Shown here: positions 1 to 12,100 of the stretch, piece by piece
Numbering within the stretch: the first letter of the stretch is position 1
Layout of the letters: each line of letters opens with the position of its first letter
DNA from: Parachlorella kessleri
Taxonomy: Eukaryota; Chlorophyta; Trebouxiophyceae; Chlorellales; Chlorellaceae
Assembly: GCA_001598975.1 (NCBI GenBank)
Contig: BBXU01002425.1
Location: 1-57,072 of the forward strand
Length of the DNA stretch: 57,072 nt
Reading direction: 5' to 3'
Translations under genes and position numbers: made by a program
Notes under the pieces: generated by a model
Seen by the model: the letters and a program-made list of their open reading frames with translations, nothing else
The model's database searches: none
What the model was told of the DNA's origin: nothing

Positions 1-1417
1 GGGGTGACCGAATTCGTCGAACCGGTTCCAGGCCAAAGCTGGCTAGGGAGGCTGTGCCCCACTCCGACTTGACCTCTAAGGCGAGGCAGCTTCTGGGGCT
101 GGAGTTGGCTGTGCCTCCAGTCGCCCAACTCGCACAACCCCTGGTGACTGACTGTGTTCAGCGACGCTTGGCGCATCACTGGTGCACAGTGGGCACCCAG
201 CATAGGGGGGCCGGCACACCATCCTCTGTGCAACGGGGTTGCAGGATGGGGGCCGCGCACAACCTTCTGCTCAAACTGCTATGCTGACTGACAGCTAGCA
301 GCTGGTCACCGTGCACCTTGCACTTGCTGCCCTCCTTGCAGACAGCAACTGACTGAAACGGCTAGCTGCTTACCCCATAGTCTCCAACCCCTATTTGGAC
401 GGGGAGTGCAGCGCTCGACTGCAAGGGTCGCTGCTAGTCATCTCCAGTCAAGTAGTTGCAGGTTTCGACAACAAACGCTCAGGCTGCCGGGTGGAAGCAA
501 GAGAAAGGATGCAAGCAGAATGGCTCCCGACATTTGTATGACAACCTACCATCAGCCTACCATCTTTGGCCCCGGTACGACCAGTCCAGGCTTGCGTGGG
601 ACTTTCCATACCAAATCTCACATTCACGTTTCAATTCGCATAAAGCCTTTTTGGGCACTTTGATCATACAACTTTGTTTGAAGGGTAGCTTGTGGCAGAT
701 CCGGACCAAACACTTTGGGAAACCACAACTCATGTTGGCGCTTAGAGGCCTGCGCCTTGTACGACGGCTGTCTTCTAGAAGATCATGCACAGCTCGTTCT
801 AGCTAAAGGACGATTGGCTCCCAACCAGGCAGCGACGAGCCAGGGCGGGCGGCTGCCGCAACTGTACTGAGGCGCACGCAAAGTTTCGGAGGGGTACGGA
901 GCCGGTAGTACTATTACTTAGCCCCGTAGCACCGAAGGCCGCCATTGCTTATCAAATAATGCCGCTGTGTATTTTTCTGTTTCAAGCCGCCCGTGAGTTT
1001 GCTCGCCAGGTTCCTATTTGCAGCCGCGTTTGAAGCGCATCCGGAGGACAGCAGGTGAAGAGTTGCACCAGATGCTCTCGTTCGGCCACAAGTTGGGGTT
1101 GCGATGTGACCAACGCCTACCGACATAAGCAGCTCCAGTGCGGAAGGCTTCTCCCGACATCGGTGGCTGCGAGTTTGGCTGCAGGTGTGTCATACCGAGA
1201 GGCTTCCAAACCATCTTGGCGGAAGCTGGTAGCTGAGTCGTCATGGTAAGCTGCCGGAAGTGCAAGGATTGTCTAATGGCATGCCCCGGCTCTCTCGCTG
1301 CATGCGCGTTTGCCTGCTTGGGTCGTTGCTCAGGTCAGTTGGCCAGGCTCCCTTCCCTCATGCATTTCGCTTGGAAAAAGTCCTCCTCCGCTAGCCAGGT
1401 GACTTACACACGTTGTC
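1..1417. other. No gene recognised; upstream of paralog A1
   Basis: I see no convincing coding exon here. Short open frames lack family signatures and no tRNA-like fold was found. By analogy with paralog A2, which has a nine-codon first exon several hundred bases upstream of its second exon, the first coding exon and promoter of the 1418-3015 gene should lie here. I could not identify that exon by similarity. Confidence 0.5.
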
Positions 1418-3015
1418 CAGGTTCCCCTGCTGCAGAGTGCAAGGTCCTACCTGATGACCACCAGGGTGGCGAGTGTGACTACTCCCTCGTGTGGTGAGTT
1501 GGGCTTATTATGCTTAGCTTTTTGGTTGCCGGCAACGGTTCTGCAGCCACCTGCACAGCTTTGATTGTGCCAGTTAGCCGCGTGTGGGCCAGACACGTGC
1601 GCAGGGAGGTGTGCACGGCAGCCGGCCAGCTACAGATTCTTCTGCTCCAGCTACAGGCTGAGTAGCAGAACAGCATCTTGAAACTGCCCGGCGCCCTGGC
1701 TGCAGGTCCTAGCAACCCAGCGGCGAGCCACGGCTCTCAGTCATCAGATACTATCAGCCTTGGCCGCAGCTCGCCTGTCGTCCTGCAGCGGCAGAGAGGG
1801 ATGGCCCAGCGTGCCCTTCCCCAGCCTCAACAGACATCTTCCAGCTGGGACAGCCAGCAGCATGCGCATGGAGCCAGCGCCTTCACTCCCTACCAGGCTC
1901 AGCCTGTCACCGCCAACCACAATGGCGCATTCGGGCCCAAGGCTCCTTATAATCAGCACAGCGGCGATGGCAGCAGCACCGGCAGCGAAGCAACTGCTCT
2001 GGGGAAGCTGGCGCAGCTGCTGCTGAGCATGCCAGAGGCATCTGGCCAGCTGGCAGACCTGATGCTGGCATTGCAGTCCGGGCAGGGTGCAGTGGCGCAG
2101 TCTCCGCTGGTTGCGGTGGAGGGCAGCGGCAGCAGCCTCCCAGCTGTAGGCAGCAAGCGGCCTCTGGAGGCAGCAAGCCTTGGCTCACCCCAGCGGCCAC
2201 CCCATTATCAACAGCAGCAGCAGCAATGCCTGGCTGCACAGCCACCAACAGGTGGGCCAGTCGATGCCACGCTGCAGCGCCTGGCACTGCTGCTGACGGA
2301 GGTCCCCGGTTTGTCAGATGCCTTGGCCAAGGCTATGGCTGCGACCTCCTTGGATGGCGAGCGGCGGCAGCCAGCGTCCCCAGAAGGGCCACCTACCAAG
2401 CGCGGCAGGCTCAGCAGCAGCACGGCCACTGTAGCTGGAGACTTTGCCCCTGCAGCCCGGCTGGCTCAGCTGGGCTCAGCCCCGCCACCGCGCTCACTGT
2501 CCCTGACACCCCTAAGCTCTGAGCCATTTGCATCTGCCCCCGCCACCGTGTCTCCCTGGGGCATGGCTGATGCTACCTCTGCACCGGCTCTGCCTCTTAG
2601 GCCGGTGGCCCGCCCGGCAGCAGCTGCAGCTGCCTGGGGGCACTTCCTGCGTCGGCCAGCCCCGGTGGGACGTCCCTCCCCCTCACCTGAGCTGCCAGTC
2701 AGCCTGAGGGCAGCTCAGCGCCACCTCCTGCTGCCAACAGCTGCCCCCGTGCTCAGGCCTGCCCGGCAGCCCCAGCTGCACCAGCAGGTGCAGAGTGAGC
2801 AGCAGTATGCGCCCCAGGCACAGCGCAGCCTCTATACGGACACGGCCAGGGCAGCAGGGGCTGAGATGACACCTTCTGTGGACCGGGTGAAGCAGGCCCT
2901 GCTGCTGTGGCAGGTTGCAAGGGCCAGGGAGGCCGTTCAGCAGAGGCTGCGGACTCGGATTGCCCTGGCACGCTACCAGTTGCAGCAGGAGGAGCTGGAG
3001 CAAGCGAGGAGCTAG
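1418..3015 (+). CDS. Gln/Ser/Ala-rich nuclear-type protein, paralog A1 (5' end incomplete)
   Basis: Two exons are supported: 1418-1493 (phase 0 in, phase 1 out, donor GTGAGT) and 1706-3015 (acceptor TGCAG, stop TAG). They give about 461 residues; a short first exon is missing. The family is unrecognised. Visible parts in order are a Gln/Ser-rich N-terminus with the motif SAFTPY, a leucine-rich helix starting LAQLLLSMPEASGQL, and a second similar helix, LALLLTEVPGLSDALAK. These are followed by a basic nuclear-localisation-like KRGRLSSS, a PVLRP motif, and a C-terminal helix with QALLLWQVARARE. The same order occurs in A2 (44025-45867) and A3 (47809-49695), which strongly supports a real gene and these exon joins. 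The intron position and phase before the long exon match A2. A nuclear regulatory role is only an inference from the composition and the basic motif. Confidence 0.72.
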
Positions 3016-3580
3016 TGAGGTGCACGAGCTTGGCTGGGGCGTGTTGTGTTGGCGTTGTTATGAGCCGCTTGTCTGTTGTTGAAACCCTTTCCCTCAGATT
3101 CACTTCAAAGTACAGCCACTAGCTACAGTGAAATCTGTGGCACGCGTCTCCCATTGCTGGGTACAAAACCGAAACTCACCCAGCGGTGTCTCGTCTGATT
3201 TTCCACTTCTGTCCCGCCAGTGCCACCAGGTGGAGTACAACTGTGCATGATGTGTGCTCCTGCCGTTCACTCCTTTCCCTGGTCATGTCACCAATTCTTC
3301 ATGTCCCTCACCCCCTTTTGGTGTGCAAGATAGATAGTCAATTCTTTTATAGCTCAGATCCTTTTTAGGAGGTCTCGGGCGGCGCCCTTTTTCCCTGTGT
3401 ACCCTGTCACTACTTGCAGCCTCACGGTTGCCCCCCCATAGCAGCCTTTCATGGAGAGTACTGCGATTCGTGCTTTGTTTGTGCAAGTGGTAGCAGCCCT
3501 AAGCCTAAGTTGCAATTGTTTTGGGAGTTACGTTGCCCGTTTGTTCCTCCACCAGTGTGGTTGGCATTGCAATTTCAAGT

Positions 3581-3715
3581 TCTTTGGTCCTTGGTTTGTC
3601 ACCATGGGATATGCTGTGGCCTGTATGTGCCGGGCGCGAGGGAGAAGTCTTTTGGTCCTGGTTTGTCACCATGGGATATGCTTTGGGGTGTGTGTGCTGG
3701 GTGCGAGAGGGGTGG
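3581..3715 (+). repeat. Tandem duplication, ~67 bp unit
   Basis: Two adjacent diverged copies start near 3581 and 3648. Both contain a shared block reading TTTGTCACCATGGGATATGC, followed by a GT/GC-rich tail ending in a GCGAG-type segment. The copies differ by several substitutions, so this is an old or fast-mutating local duplication in noncoding DNA. Confidence 0.7.
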
Positions 3716-4132
3716 ATATGACATACCATCCACCTCATGGGCTTGCTTTACTTGTGTGTGTCAGTTATCCCCAAGGTGTGTATCTCACGGGGGTACACAT
3801 GGGCGAGTAAGCGGGATGGCAGGGTGGCAGGGGCTGTTTGCGCCCCCTATGGATAGTATGATTGTTTGGGAGGGGACCTTTGCAGTCGTGTGGTGGGTTG
3901 ACCCATGGCAGATTTTTTGTCCGCGATAAGCCTAGACTGGGAATTCTTTGTTTTATAGACTGCACAGTTGCTTGGGAGGTTAGCTGACTGTGATCTGCTT
4001 CATGAAAGTCTGAAACTGTGCCCCCGTGCCACTGTTGGAGTCGTGACGCCTGTGCCTGTGCCATTGGCTAGGGCAAGTGGTGAATTCAATTGCTTAGAAG
4101 CGGTGTTTGGCATATAATTCTCATGCTCATTC

Positions 4133-4216
4133 TGCATCCAGCCCTGTCAGTTCCGTCCAGTCCATTTCAGCCCAGCTCTACTCCCTGTTCGCACTACCTG
4201 CCACCCTTACTAATAT
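4133..4216 (-). repeat. Dispersed ~85 bp repeat, inverted copy
   Basis: The reverse complement of this stretch matches the + strand segments at 53178-53262 and 56398-56480. It carries the shared head GGGTGGCAGGTAGTG, then GAACAGGGAGTAGAGCTGGG, and ends CAGGGCTGGATGCA. A weaker copy lies near 30433-30560. It looks like a short non-autonomous element family. No terminal inverted repeat or target-site duplication was confirmed. Confidence 0.7.
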
Positions 4217-5914
4217 CTTGTTTGCAACTCTCGCTAGGGGCTTATATCAATTCAGTGGTCGTGAGTGCAGTTCAACTGGGGCGCAGGTCCTGCAACTGTA
4301 AAGCAAGACGATAAAAAGTGAAGTGGCTGTACATGCATTTCCCCTCCTCATCTGCAAAGCAAAACCAGTGCCCTAGTTCATAGCTATACAACCTCTGTTT
4401 GCACACCTGCAGAAGTGTAGCACATGCCAGCCACTGCCACTAGGTCGAGCTCAGTTACCATCCCGTCAGAGAGTTGCCAGTTCCCCTACCTTAGCTTCAC
4501 TGACTGAGGGAGGTTACAAAGCCACTAGCCTACGTGCTTCAACTTAGAAATCGCTTCCATTTCCATGTTTTCAGCTTCTTTTAGTATCTATTACGAGATA
4601 TTGACGTCAGGTACCTTACCTCCCTAACCCAAGTTGTGGATGTGGGCACGCCGGCCCCTGGTCAGATTTTCAGGCGGGCAGGAGTGCACACGAACCGATT
4701 TGTTATCGATGCCCAGCACTGCTAGTGAGAAACAGCATGGCACGGTGATCTGGTATAGCGAGCCCATCCCTCCTGCCAGAGTCTTCAGGCTTTGTGTTCA
4801 GGAGCCTCAGCTGGTAAAGTCGCTCCAGGCTTGTCGTGAGCAGTTGCACTAGCATGGTGCTACCCTGCTGCATGCGGATGCATATGACACTAGCCCAAAG
4901 CCTGCACTGACTGTTCTTGGGTGCAGGCGTTTATTAGCGAGTCTGATAGGAGTGCTCAGGAGCAACACTGCAGATTGAAAGTGGAGAGTAATTGCCTGAA
5001 GGGTGTAAGGTGCGCTTCTGCTCAACCTGCCAGAAGAGGTGCGCCTCCTGCCCCTTGGTTTTGATATAGTGTTACCTTAGGCTTTGCCACAGTGTCCGCA
5101 TAAAGGCGGCTCGCAGCAGCAGATTGTTGATTGATGCATCTCGTTCCGCTTGTGCATTGGCAGGTACGGGTGCAGCACCCAGGCGCGCAGGAAGTGTTGC
5201 CCACCCCATCCACTGCTTGTTCGACTTGGACTAGCCAAAGGTGTGCTGTACAGCCACCACCCTAGGGTTTATGAGCGTGCAAGTTGCTAGCTTGTCGCTG
5301 CACTGCTGAGCCGAGCAATCGCACTCCCTACACAGGCATGTGATTATTGATGAGGTGTGTGAGTCCTCCGCAGGTCACCCTTAGCCATGGGCTGAATGTT
5401 GCTTGCAGAGCAGCGGTGGGAGGAGGTCCAAGCATGCGAGGACGGCATCATGAAGGTCAGCCTGTGGCGGGGTGTGCGTGTTCCTCAAAGCAACCCGTGT
5501 TGGGGCTGACATTGCAAATGCATTGCTTTAGAAACTTCCATTCAGACTCGTTACCCAAGAGTGGCAGGGTGGCGTGGCCGGTGCCAGCACAACTGCCCTG
5601 CACGCCAGTTCACCTGTGATGAGTCGTTCACAAGTTTGCCCCAAGGCGACATTTGCTGGCTTTCTTTTCAGCTGACCAGGCTGTCAAGCGTACTTGCAAA
5701 CAAGGCTGGACCTTAAGGTAATCCTTCGCCCAGCGCTTTCATCACTGCTTGGTGCTTGTCATCGCCGGTGCAGGCCTGTGTTGACGTGGGCCGGGCCCAG
5801 TGCCAGCTGCACGCTACAAACTTCTGCAGCCAGGCCTTCCAAGGGCCCGTCTGCAAGTGAGGCAGCCAAAGCTGTGACCATCCCGTGGCACCGCAGCAGC
5901 AGCAGTAGGGCAGC

Positions 5915-7717
5915 ATGCCGTCGGAGGACGAGCACCAGCCTGGGGCTGTGCCGCCAATTGCAGTGCTGGCAACCCTTGGCAGCAGCTTAGCATCATGGGG
6001 AATGCCACCAGAGCCGACTAGTACTTCCCTTTCACGGATGACCCGTGCTGAGAAGCCGGGGCTGCCCAGCAACCCCAGCGGCCACAGCAGGCCCAGCAGC
6101 TGCCTTGACAGCCTAGCGTGCCAGGTTAGCACCCTGTGGACGGCGGTGCAGACAGCTCCACATGCATTGCTGCTGCTGATGCACGGCGCATGCGGGCCGC
6201 TTTTGCATGCTGTCCTGCAGCTGCCGGAGCCCGTCATTGTTGCGCAGCTTGCAGAAGCTGTGCAGACAGTCTGCGCAGCAGGCGCAGCAGCAAAGCAGGC
6301 CACTGCAGTAGCTGTAGTGGCAGTGGCTGTGGGAGCCAGTGGCAGGGTTTGGGCTTGGAGGCTGCCCTCTGCCACAGGGACTGCAGAAGCAAGGGGTCAT
6401 GGCCAGCGTATGCTGGGTAGGGACAGTGAGGGCGACCAGAACGACAAAATCAGGAGGGTGAAACGGAAGCTTGAGGCTGCTCAGGAGCTCAGAGCAGAGC
6501 AGCTGTGCCCCTGGCCGAGTGACAGCCTTGCAGCGACGGAGCAGTGTATCCCTCTCCGACCACCACTGTTCCTGTCCCCTAGCGGCGGCAGGGGACCAAC
6601 CCCGCCTGCAGCTGTCCTTGCTGCATCTAGCTCTCCCGCCATCCCCAGCCTGCGTGTTCGCTCCGGATTGCTGGCCGCAAGCAGTTCTTCCTCTTGCAGC
6701 ATGTTGGCAGCAGAGGCAGCCGCAGCAGGCAGCTTTGCAGTGAGGGGTGTGGAGGAACCACGCCTGAGAGCGCAGCTGGCGGCCCAGGTGGCTTGGGAGT
6801 ACTTGGACGCATTGTGGCAAGATGGGATGGTGAGTTGTCCTTGCTCGGGTGCAGTTTGTTGGCGTGGGCGTGCTAGTTGATGGAGCAGCGCGTGATTTTG
6901 TGCAGTCCGTCTGTTGTGCATTTCTCGGGGTTTACAGTTTGGCGAGGTACCTCCATCACACAAACCTCGCCACTTGCACCCCTTCAATCCCTGTTAGCCC
7001 GAACAAGGGGTTTTGTACACATGCCGTAGTTAAAAGTTGACATTCAGGCCTCTGCAGCATGCAAAGCACCCTTCATTCCTAGCTTTCAAGCCCTCCCAGT
7101 GTGATGTGCAGATGCCAGGCCTGGACCAAGCTGCCTTTGACACAGTTGCCATCCCTATACCACTGCCGGCCTCTGCGGCCCGCACAGTCCCTGGCCAGTC
7201 TCAGCCACAGCTGCCACTGCTGCATAGCGTGGCCACTTGGGCCGCCTCAGGCAGCCTGCCGGCAGATGCCTGCTGCGCCTGCTATGTGGCCCTCCCCGCA
7301 GCGGCACAGGGCAGCTTCTTGGGGAGCGCACGCACTACATCCCGCCCATCCAGTCCCAACCAAATAGCAACCACAACATCCGGCGGAGGAGCTACTGGGG
7401 AGGGTATGGACTGGGAGCCGCATCAGGGTACTGCTCAAGCCGAACCTGGTTTAGCGGCAGCAGGAGGAGCAGCGGCCAGAGTGGCTGCGGCTCCACGGAG
7501 CGGCACCCTCCAGGCTCTGGGGCTGCTGCTGGTGGGCACCCAGAGTGGGGAGGTGGCAGCGTTTCCAGTGGGGACCCCAGCGGCTGACAGCGATGCTGCT
7601 GGCAGAGGGCACTCATACCGGACAGCAGGGGCAGCGGTGCAAGGGTTGGTCAGGGCAGTGGCAGTGGTCCATGGCTCTTGCCTGCACCTGGTGTGGTTGC
7701 CCCCGCTGTCTCAGCAG

Positions 7718-7750
<33 letters not shown>

Positions 7751-10700
7751 ATTGAACAGCCACAGCAGCATCCATCGATGCCAGCTGGCAGAGCACAGGG
7801 CTGTGATGAGCCAGCTTCAGTCCCGCGGTTGGTCTTGCATGCTGCGTCTGGAAGGCTTGTGCCTGCGCCTCCTGACCCTTGCAGCAGGGTGCTCATAGCA
7901 GGCGGCAGCACAGTCATGAGGACTGCTGTGGATCCTCCGGGGGAGGACCGCGGTGGGGGCAGCAGCAGCAGTGGCGCAGGGCATGCACAGAGAGAGCTTG
8001 GAGGCCTGGTGGTGGCTACCATACATATCTTGGGCAGTGTGGACTCTGTCTCAGTTGATGGTGATGGTGAGGTGGAGGCTTCTTCCTGTTGTTAGCATAA
8101 GTCATGTTGCAAGGGACCTCTACTTGACATGATGATGCGTGATGCGGGTGGGTCCCTTTTCTGTATAGGTGCGCTCTTTGTTTGTACTGACGGAGGGACT
8201 GTGGGGGTTGTAGGAGGGCGTGTTTGTTGGTAAGGGGAGATCTGGCAATCCGGCACGGGCATTGCAGGTCTAGCTGGCTATTGAACCGCCGCTCAGTGGA
8301 GTGAGAAGTCTTAATATCGAAGTTGAAGTCTTCTTGTGCCACTTCACCCAGCATGGTGGCTGTCTGCAGCAACCTATAGTCCATCCCCACCCCCGTGTGT
8401 GCAGGTCACCTGCTCTTCTACACTTGCAGTGGCCAGCTGCACTGCCTGGACTGCAGCAGCCTGCAGCAGCACTTACCAGGCAGTGACAGCAGCCCAAGCA
8501 GTACAGCAGCCCTGCCCAGAGCAATACACCTTGCCACCCCCATCGAGCCCCTGCTGGTGGCAGCCGCTGCTGACCCTAAGGACCTCCTTGTGGCAGCCGG
8601 CAATGAGGGCAGTGAAAAAGGGGCTGAGGCTGCTTCAGGCAGAGAGAGTGCAGCGGCGGGAGCCTGCCGGCTGGTCCTGCTTAGCCGGGAGGGGCTGCTG
8701 CTGGGCATGCTGTGCCCTGCGGGCGCTGTGGCTGGTGAGGTGGAGCGCAGGCGCCAGAGCAGCGCCACTTTTGAAGAGTTGGAGCAGCAGATGCAGGTGG
8801 GCTCTGGAGATTGGGCTTTGAGAAATATGGGCCCGGTAGGCATCTGGTGCAGCCGGGTCAGTCCACATGCGGCTTCTGTCAATTTTATCAGGCTTGATAG
8901 CATCGGATATATGAGTTGGGTTTGCCATCTGAGGGACTTTCGTGGATTCCACAGCGTTGTGGTTGTCCTAGTTTGATAGACCGCCGTACCAGCTTGTCTT
9001 CGTGAGGTTTTCGAGGAGCAAATGAGTAGGGAGGGTCCCATGCAGGATCTGCTATCAGCCCCCTCTTCCCTGCGCCCCACAGGGGCTACTCAGCAAGGTC
9101 GCGGACCTGTCGACAGCCCAGCAGCATCTCTCCCACGAGCTTCTCCAGCAAGACTCCCACATTGCCAGCCTTGCAACCACCCTGCCAGCGGTGCAATCCA
9201 TTAACTGCGGGCCAGCCGCAGGACTGTACTGCTCCGTACGGCCAGTGTACCGCCTGGGTACGGTCCTAGGGGCTGCGCCAGACCAAGCAGCAGGCATGGC
9301 TGTGGAGGTGTCTGTGCACAATGGGGGTCATTGGGCGCTGCCAGCTGGCCATAGCATGGTGGTGGCCTTCTCTGGTGAGTTGTGGGCGTGGCGACACCAC
9401 CGGGGGCTTTGCATGGCCTGGCTGGTGACTTGTGTTTCGCTTGCTTGTGGTCTCTGGGATGGCCCTGGTACCGTAGCCCTTGGAAGTGGGTGAGGCTGTT
9501 GTTCTCCCACCGTGGCTGGGCACCAAGTCGTGCCATCTGCTTTCAGCATGCATCACAGCCTTTCTTCTCATTGATGGAATCAAGTGGACATTTTAGCGTT
9601 GTTTCCCATGGCAGAAATGCATGTGCCGATCTACGCGCAGGCGCCCATGTACTGGCAGATGGCGCTGCTGCTCAGCAACACATAGCACATGCGGCCCCTC
9701 TTCCACCACTCCCGCCTGGCCTTACTCATACCTGCACTTGTTTTCTCGCCCCACCCTCCAGCATGGTTCCCCTCACCCAAGGCACATGTGCAGCCACAAC
9801 AAACAGCAGCGTGATCCGCAGCAGCACTCCCAGTAGTGGCAAAAGGATGGGCTGCAGCCAGGGCATGCTGCACGTTCTCTTGTGCCACCACAGCAGCAGC
9901 AAAGCAGGCACAGCACACGCTGCCCTGCTGCACAGCGTGGCCATAGACGCTCTCCACTTCACCACCCCAGGGCCGCTGCCCTCCTTGCGACCCGGCCCTC
10001 CTTTCTTCCCGCAACAGCAGCAGCAGCACTCCTGGCAGCGGCAACAGCACCTGCAGCGGCAGCAGATTACCTATGGCACCTGGTCAGCCTTGAGAGAGCC
10101 TCAGCTGGGCGAGGGGAGCAGTGGCCCTCGGGAAGCCCGGCTGAGGCTGCTGCTCCCTGCCTGGCTGTTTAGCAGGCGCCCTGACGCAGGCGCAGCCTTG
10201 CAGGCTCTCCTCTCACAAGGCCTGTCCTCGCTAGACCTCTCCCCAGCTAGCCCCGCTTCTTCAACCCCGAGCACGGCCCTTGCAGCTGCGCTACAGGCTG
10301 GTCGGGTGGGGGCCGGAGGCCGCACTGCCCACACAGCAGGAGGTGCGGCCACTGACAATGACGGCGCGCCAGCCAGGGACAGGAGCCACACACAGAAGCA
10401 GCATCGTTGGCAGCAGGAGGAAAGGGCTGCCAGGCTGGCTCGTGCCCAGCAGCTTGCAGCGGTGCAGCTTGGGGCAGGTGCTGTGCAGGCGCCCAGGGGA
10501 GCAGGACCTTCCTTGGGTGCTGCCGGCAGCGTTAACAGCAATGCTCCTGGGGCGGCATGGTGGGAGCCACTGCTCAGTCAGCAGCGTCGCGCAGCAGCTG
10601 CTAGCCACAACCCCTTGGCTGCCTTTGCGCCGCACAGCAGCACATCAGGGGCGGCTTCTCGGGCTCTTCAGCTGGAAACCGCAGCCAGCCACCCAGCAGT

Positions 10701-11568
10701 AGTCTGTGCGGAATTTTCAAGCCCTGCTGCCCTGTCTAGTGCAGTTTTTCCTGGCAGGGCTCCACCAGGCACACCAGCCGCCATGGAGGTGTCAGCCAGG
10801 CTTATGCCTGCAGGCGGTCCGATGGGAGGTGCCAGCTGGCAGCATGCTGACCTGGAGGTCACAGCGCGCACGGCGGGCCCAGCAGAAGCAGCGCTGGAGG
10901 GGCATGCGGCGCTGCTCCGGCGGGTCATTGCCATGCAGGGGTCCCTCCCTGACCGGGTAGGTCTTGTGGGCTAGATGACATGGCCTCTATTGTAGTGTTG
11001 GGATTTGATGTGGTTTGATTATAGACGATGTGAGCATGCTGGTAGTCTTTTTGAACTGTTCTGTGGGTGGTGACAATGCGGTCACTCAGCCTTGCACTTA
11101 TTCGTGCCTCTCTTCTTATGCACTTGCAAGCCTCGCAGTATTCGTCTGCCACTCCGTTAGGTAACCTGCCTAACAGGAAGTCACGATTCTGCAAGAATGC
11201 AGGATCCTCCTATCGGCTTGCGCTTCAGCAGCAGCGCTCTGCTGGCACCGCAGCAAGGAGCCACCTCACCAGTCCAGTCAGCAATGGAGGGCGCCGACGA
11301 GTCAGCGCTGGAAGGCGTGCTCTGCACACTACGCCAGCTCAAGTCTGCAGCGATGCGGCTGCGGGATGAGGCACTTCATGCCCAGCACGCACAGCATGTG
11401 TTGCAAGGGCAGCAGGTTGGCAAAGGTGACGCTGACGGGGCTGCCAAGCACAGCAGCTGTGCTGTCGAAGAGCACCAGCAGAAGGGGCTGCAGCTTAGGA
11501 GTAGGTTGGTCCAGCTGACTCTAGAGGTTCAGCAGCAACTTGGTAAAGTGCCCATCATCATGGCTTAG
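5915..11568 (+). CDS. Large beta-propeller/coiled-coil protein; possible FAAP100/FANCB-like
   Basis: Seven exons in one frame give about 1382 residues: 5915-6829, 7112-8066, 8405-8796, 9083-9374, 9615-9648 (least certain), 9762-10956 and 11203-11568. The first half has short hydrophobic/Gly strand patterns typical of a propeller, such as LLLVGTQSGEVAAFPVG and GHLLFYTCSGQLHCLD, with a Gln-repeat loop coded at 7710-7750. A heptad-like helix follows (FEELEQQMQGLLSKVADLS, then QQHLSHELLQQ). After it comes a beta-rich stretch containing VEVSVHNGGHWALPAGHS, and a final coil (LRSRLVQLTLEVQQQL). Propeller, coil and beta-sandwich in that order is the architecture of the Fanconi core subunits FANCB and FAAP100, but I cannot recall enough sequence to prove homology. 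The ATG at 5915 follows an in-frame TAG; that TAG also ends an acceptor-like AG, so an upstream exon is possible. Confidence 0.6.
7708..7752 (+). repeat. CAG trinucleotide tract (poly-Gln)
   Basis: An almost pure CAG run, interrupted by one CAC, codes for a Gln run inside exon 2 of the 5915-11568 gene. It probably lies in a surface loop of the propeller-like region and is likely to vary in length between strains. Confidence 0.9.
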
Positions 11569-12100
11569 TGCTGTGGTGTGGTGGGTACAGGAACTGTGGA
11601 GGCAGTCTTGGGGATAGCCTCTTGCACTAACCAGTTGTTGGACACGGGCTGTGAAATGGGTTGGCTTTGTATTTAATTTGATTTAAAAGCTATGAAGCCG
11701 CTTCCAGCGCCGTGCCTAACTTCTACAAGTTGGACTCTCTCCTACGCACCCTTGGTTTAGTGCTGATGCACCGATGCTACAGTGGGAGGACGCACTAACC
11801 ACTGTAGTACAAGCTCCCTCTCACGGGAAGCAGTGGCGCCGTCACCATGACCGTGTAAGACCGTGCCATATAAACTACGTGACTGTCAGCTAGCTAGCAC
11901 ATCTTTGCGTCTGAGGGCACCGCCTACTAAGCAGAAGAAGGTGATTGAGAGAAGGCGAGATACCAAGGCATGCCGCCATGCATGCCACACATGATGCTGC
12001 CACACTTTGTCCAGGGCGCGAGGAGGCCAGCATGAGCAGCATGAAGAAAAGCAACACTAACTGTTCCTATGACTTGGCTTGATCCCACATATAAACTTCC
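11569..12100. other. Intergenic between the large + strand gene and DNAJC8
   Basis: About 530 bp without a recognisable exon. It must contain the 3' end of the upstream gene and the promoter and leader of the DNAJC8-type gene that starts at 12101. No specific element could be assigned. Confidence 0.6.

Larger units (their letters stand above)
3016..5914. other. Intergenic; repeats only
   Basis: No exon with a recognisable product was found. The stretch holds the 3' flank of paralog A1, a ~67 bp tandem duplication near 3581-3715 and an inverted copy of the dispersed ~85 bp repeat at 4133-4216. The 5' exons or leader of the 5915-11568 gene may lie in the last few hundred bases, since an acceptor-like CAG/TAG run sits just before its ATG. 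Confidence 0.5.

Noticed and set aside
5713..6820. Two long minus-strand open frames rich in Cys, Ala and Ser
   Set aside because: They oppose the first exon of the 5915-11568 gene, show no conserved motif, and reflect high GC content on the opposite strand.
9615..9684. Reading straight through 9615-9684 as one exon of the large gene
   Set aside because: The frame that follows from exon 4 hits a TAG near 9682. A donor at 9649 and an acceptor at 9761 restore the open frame, so a short exon 9615-9648 was preferred.
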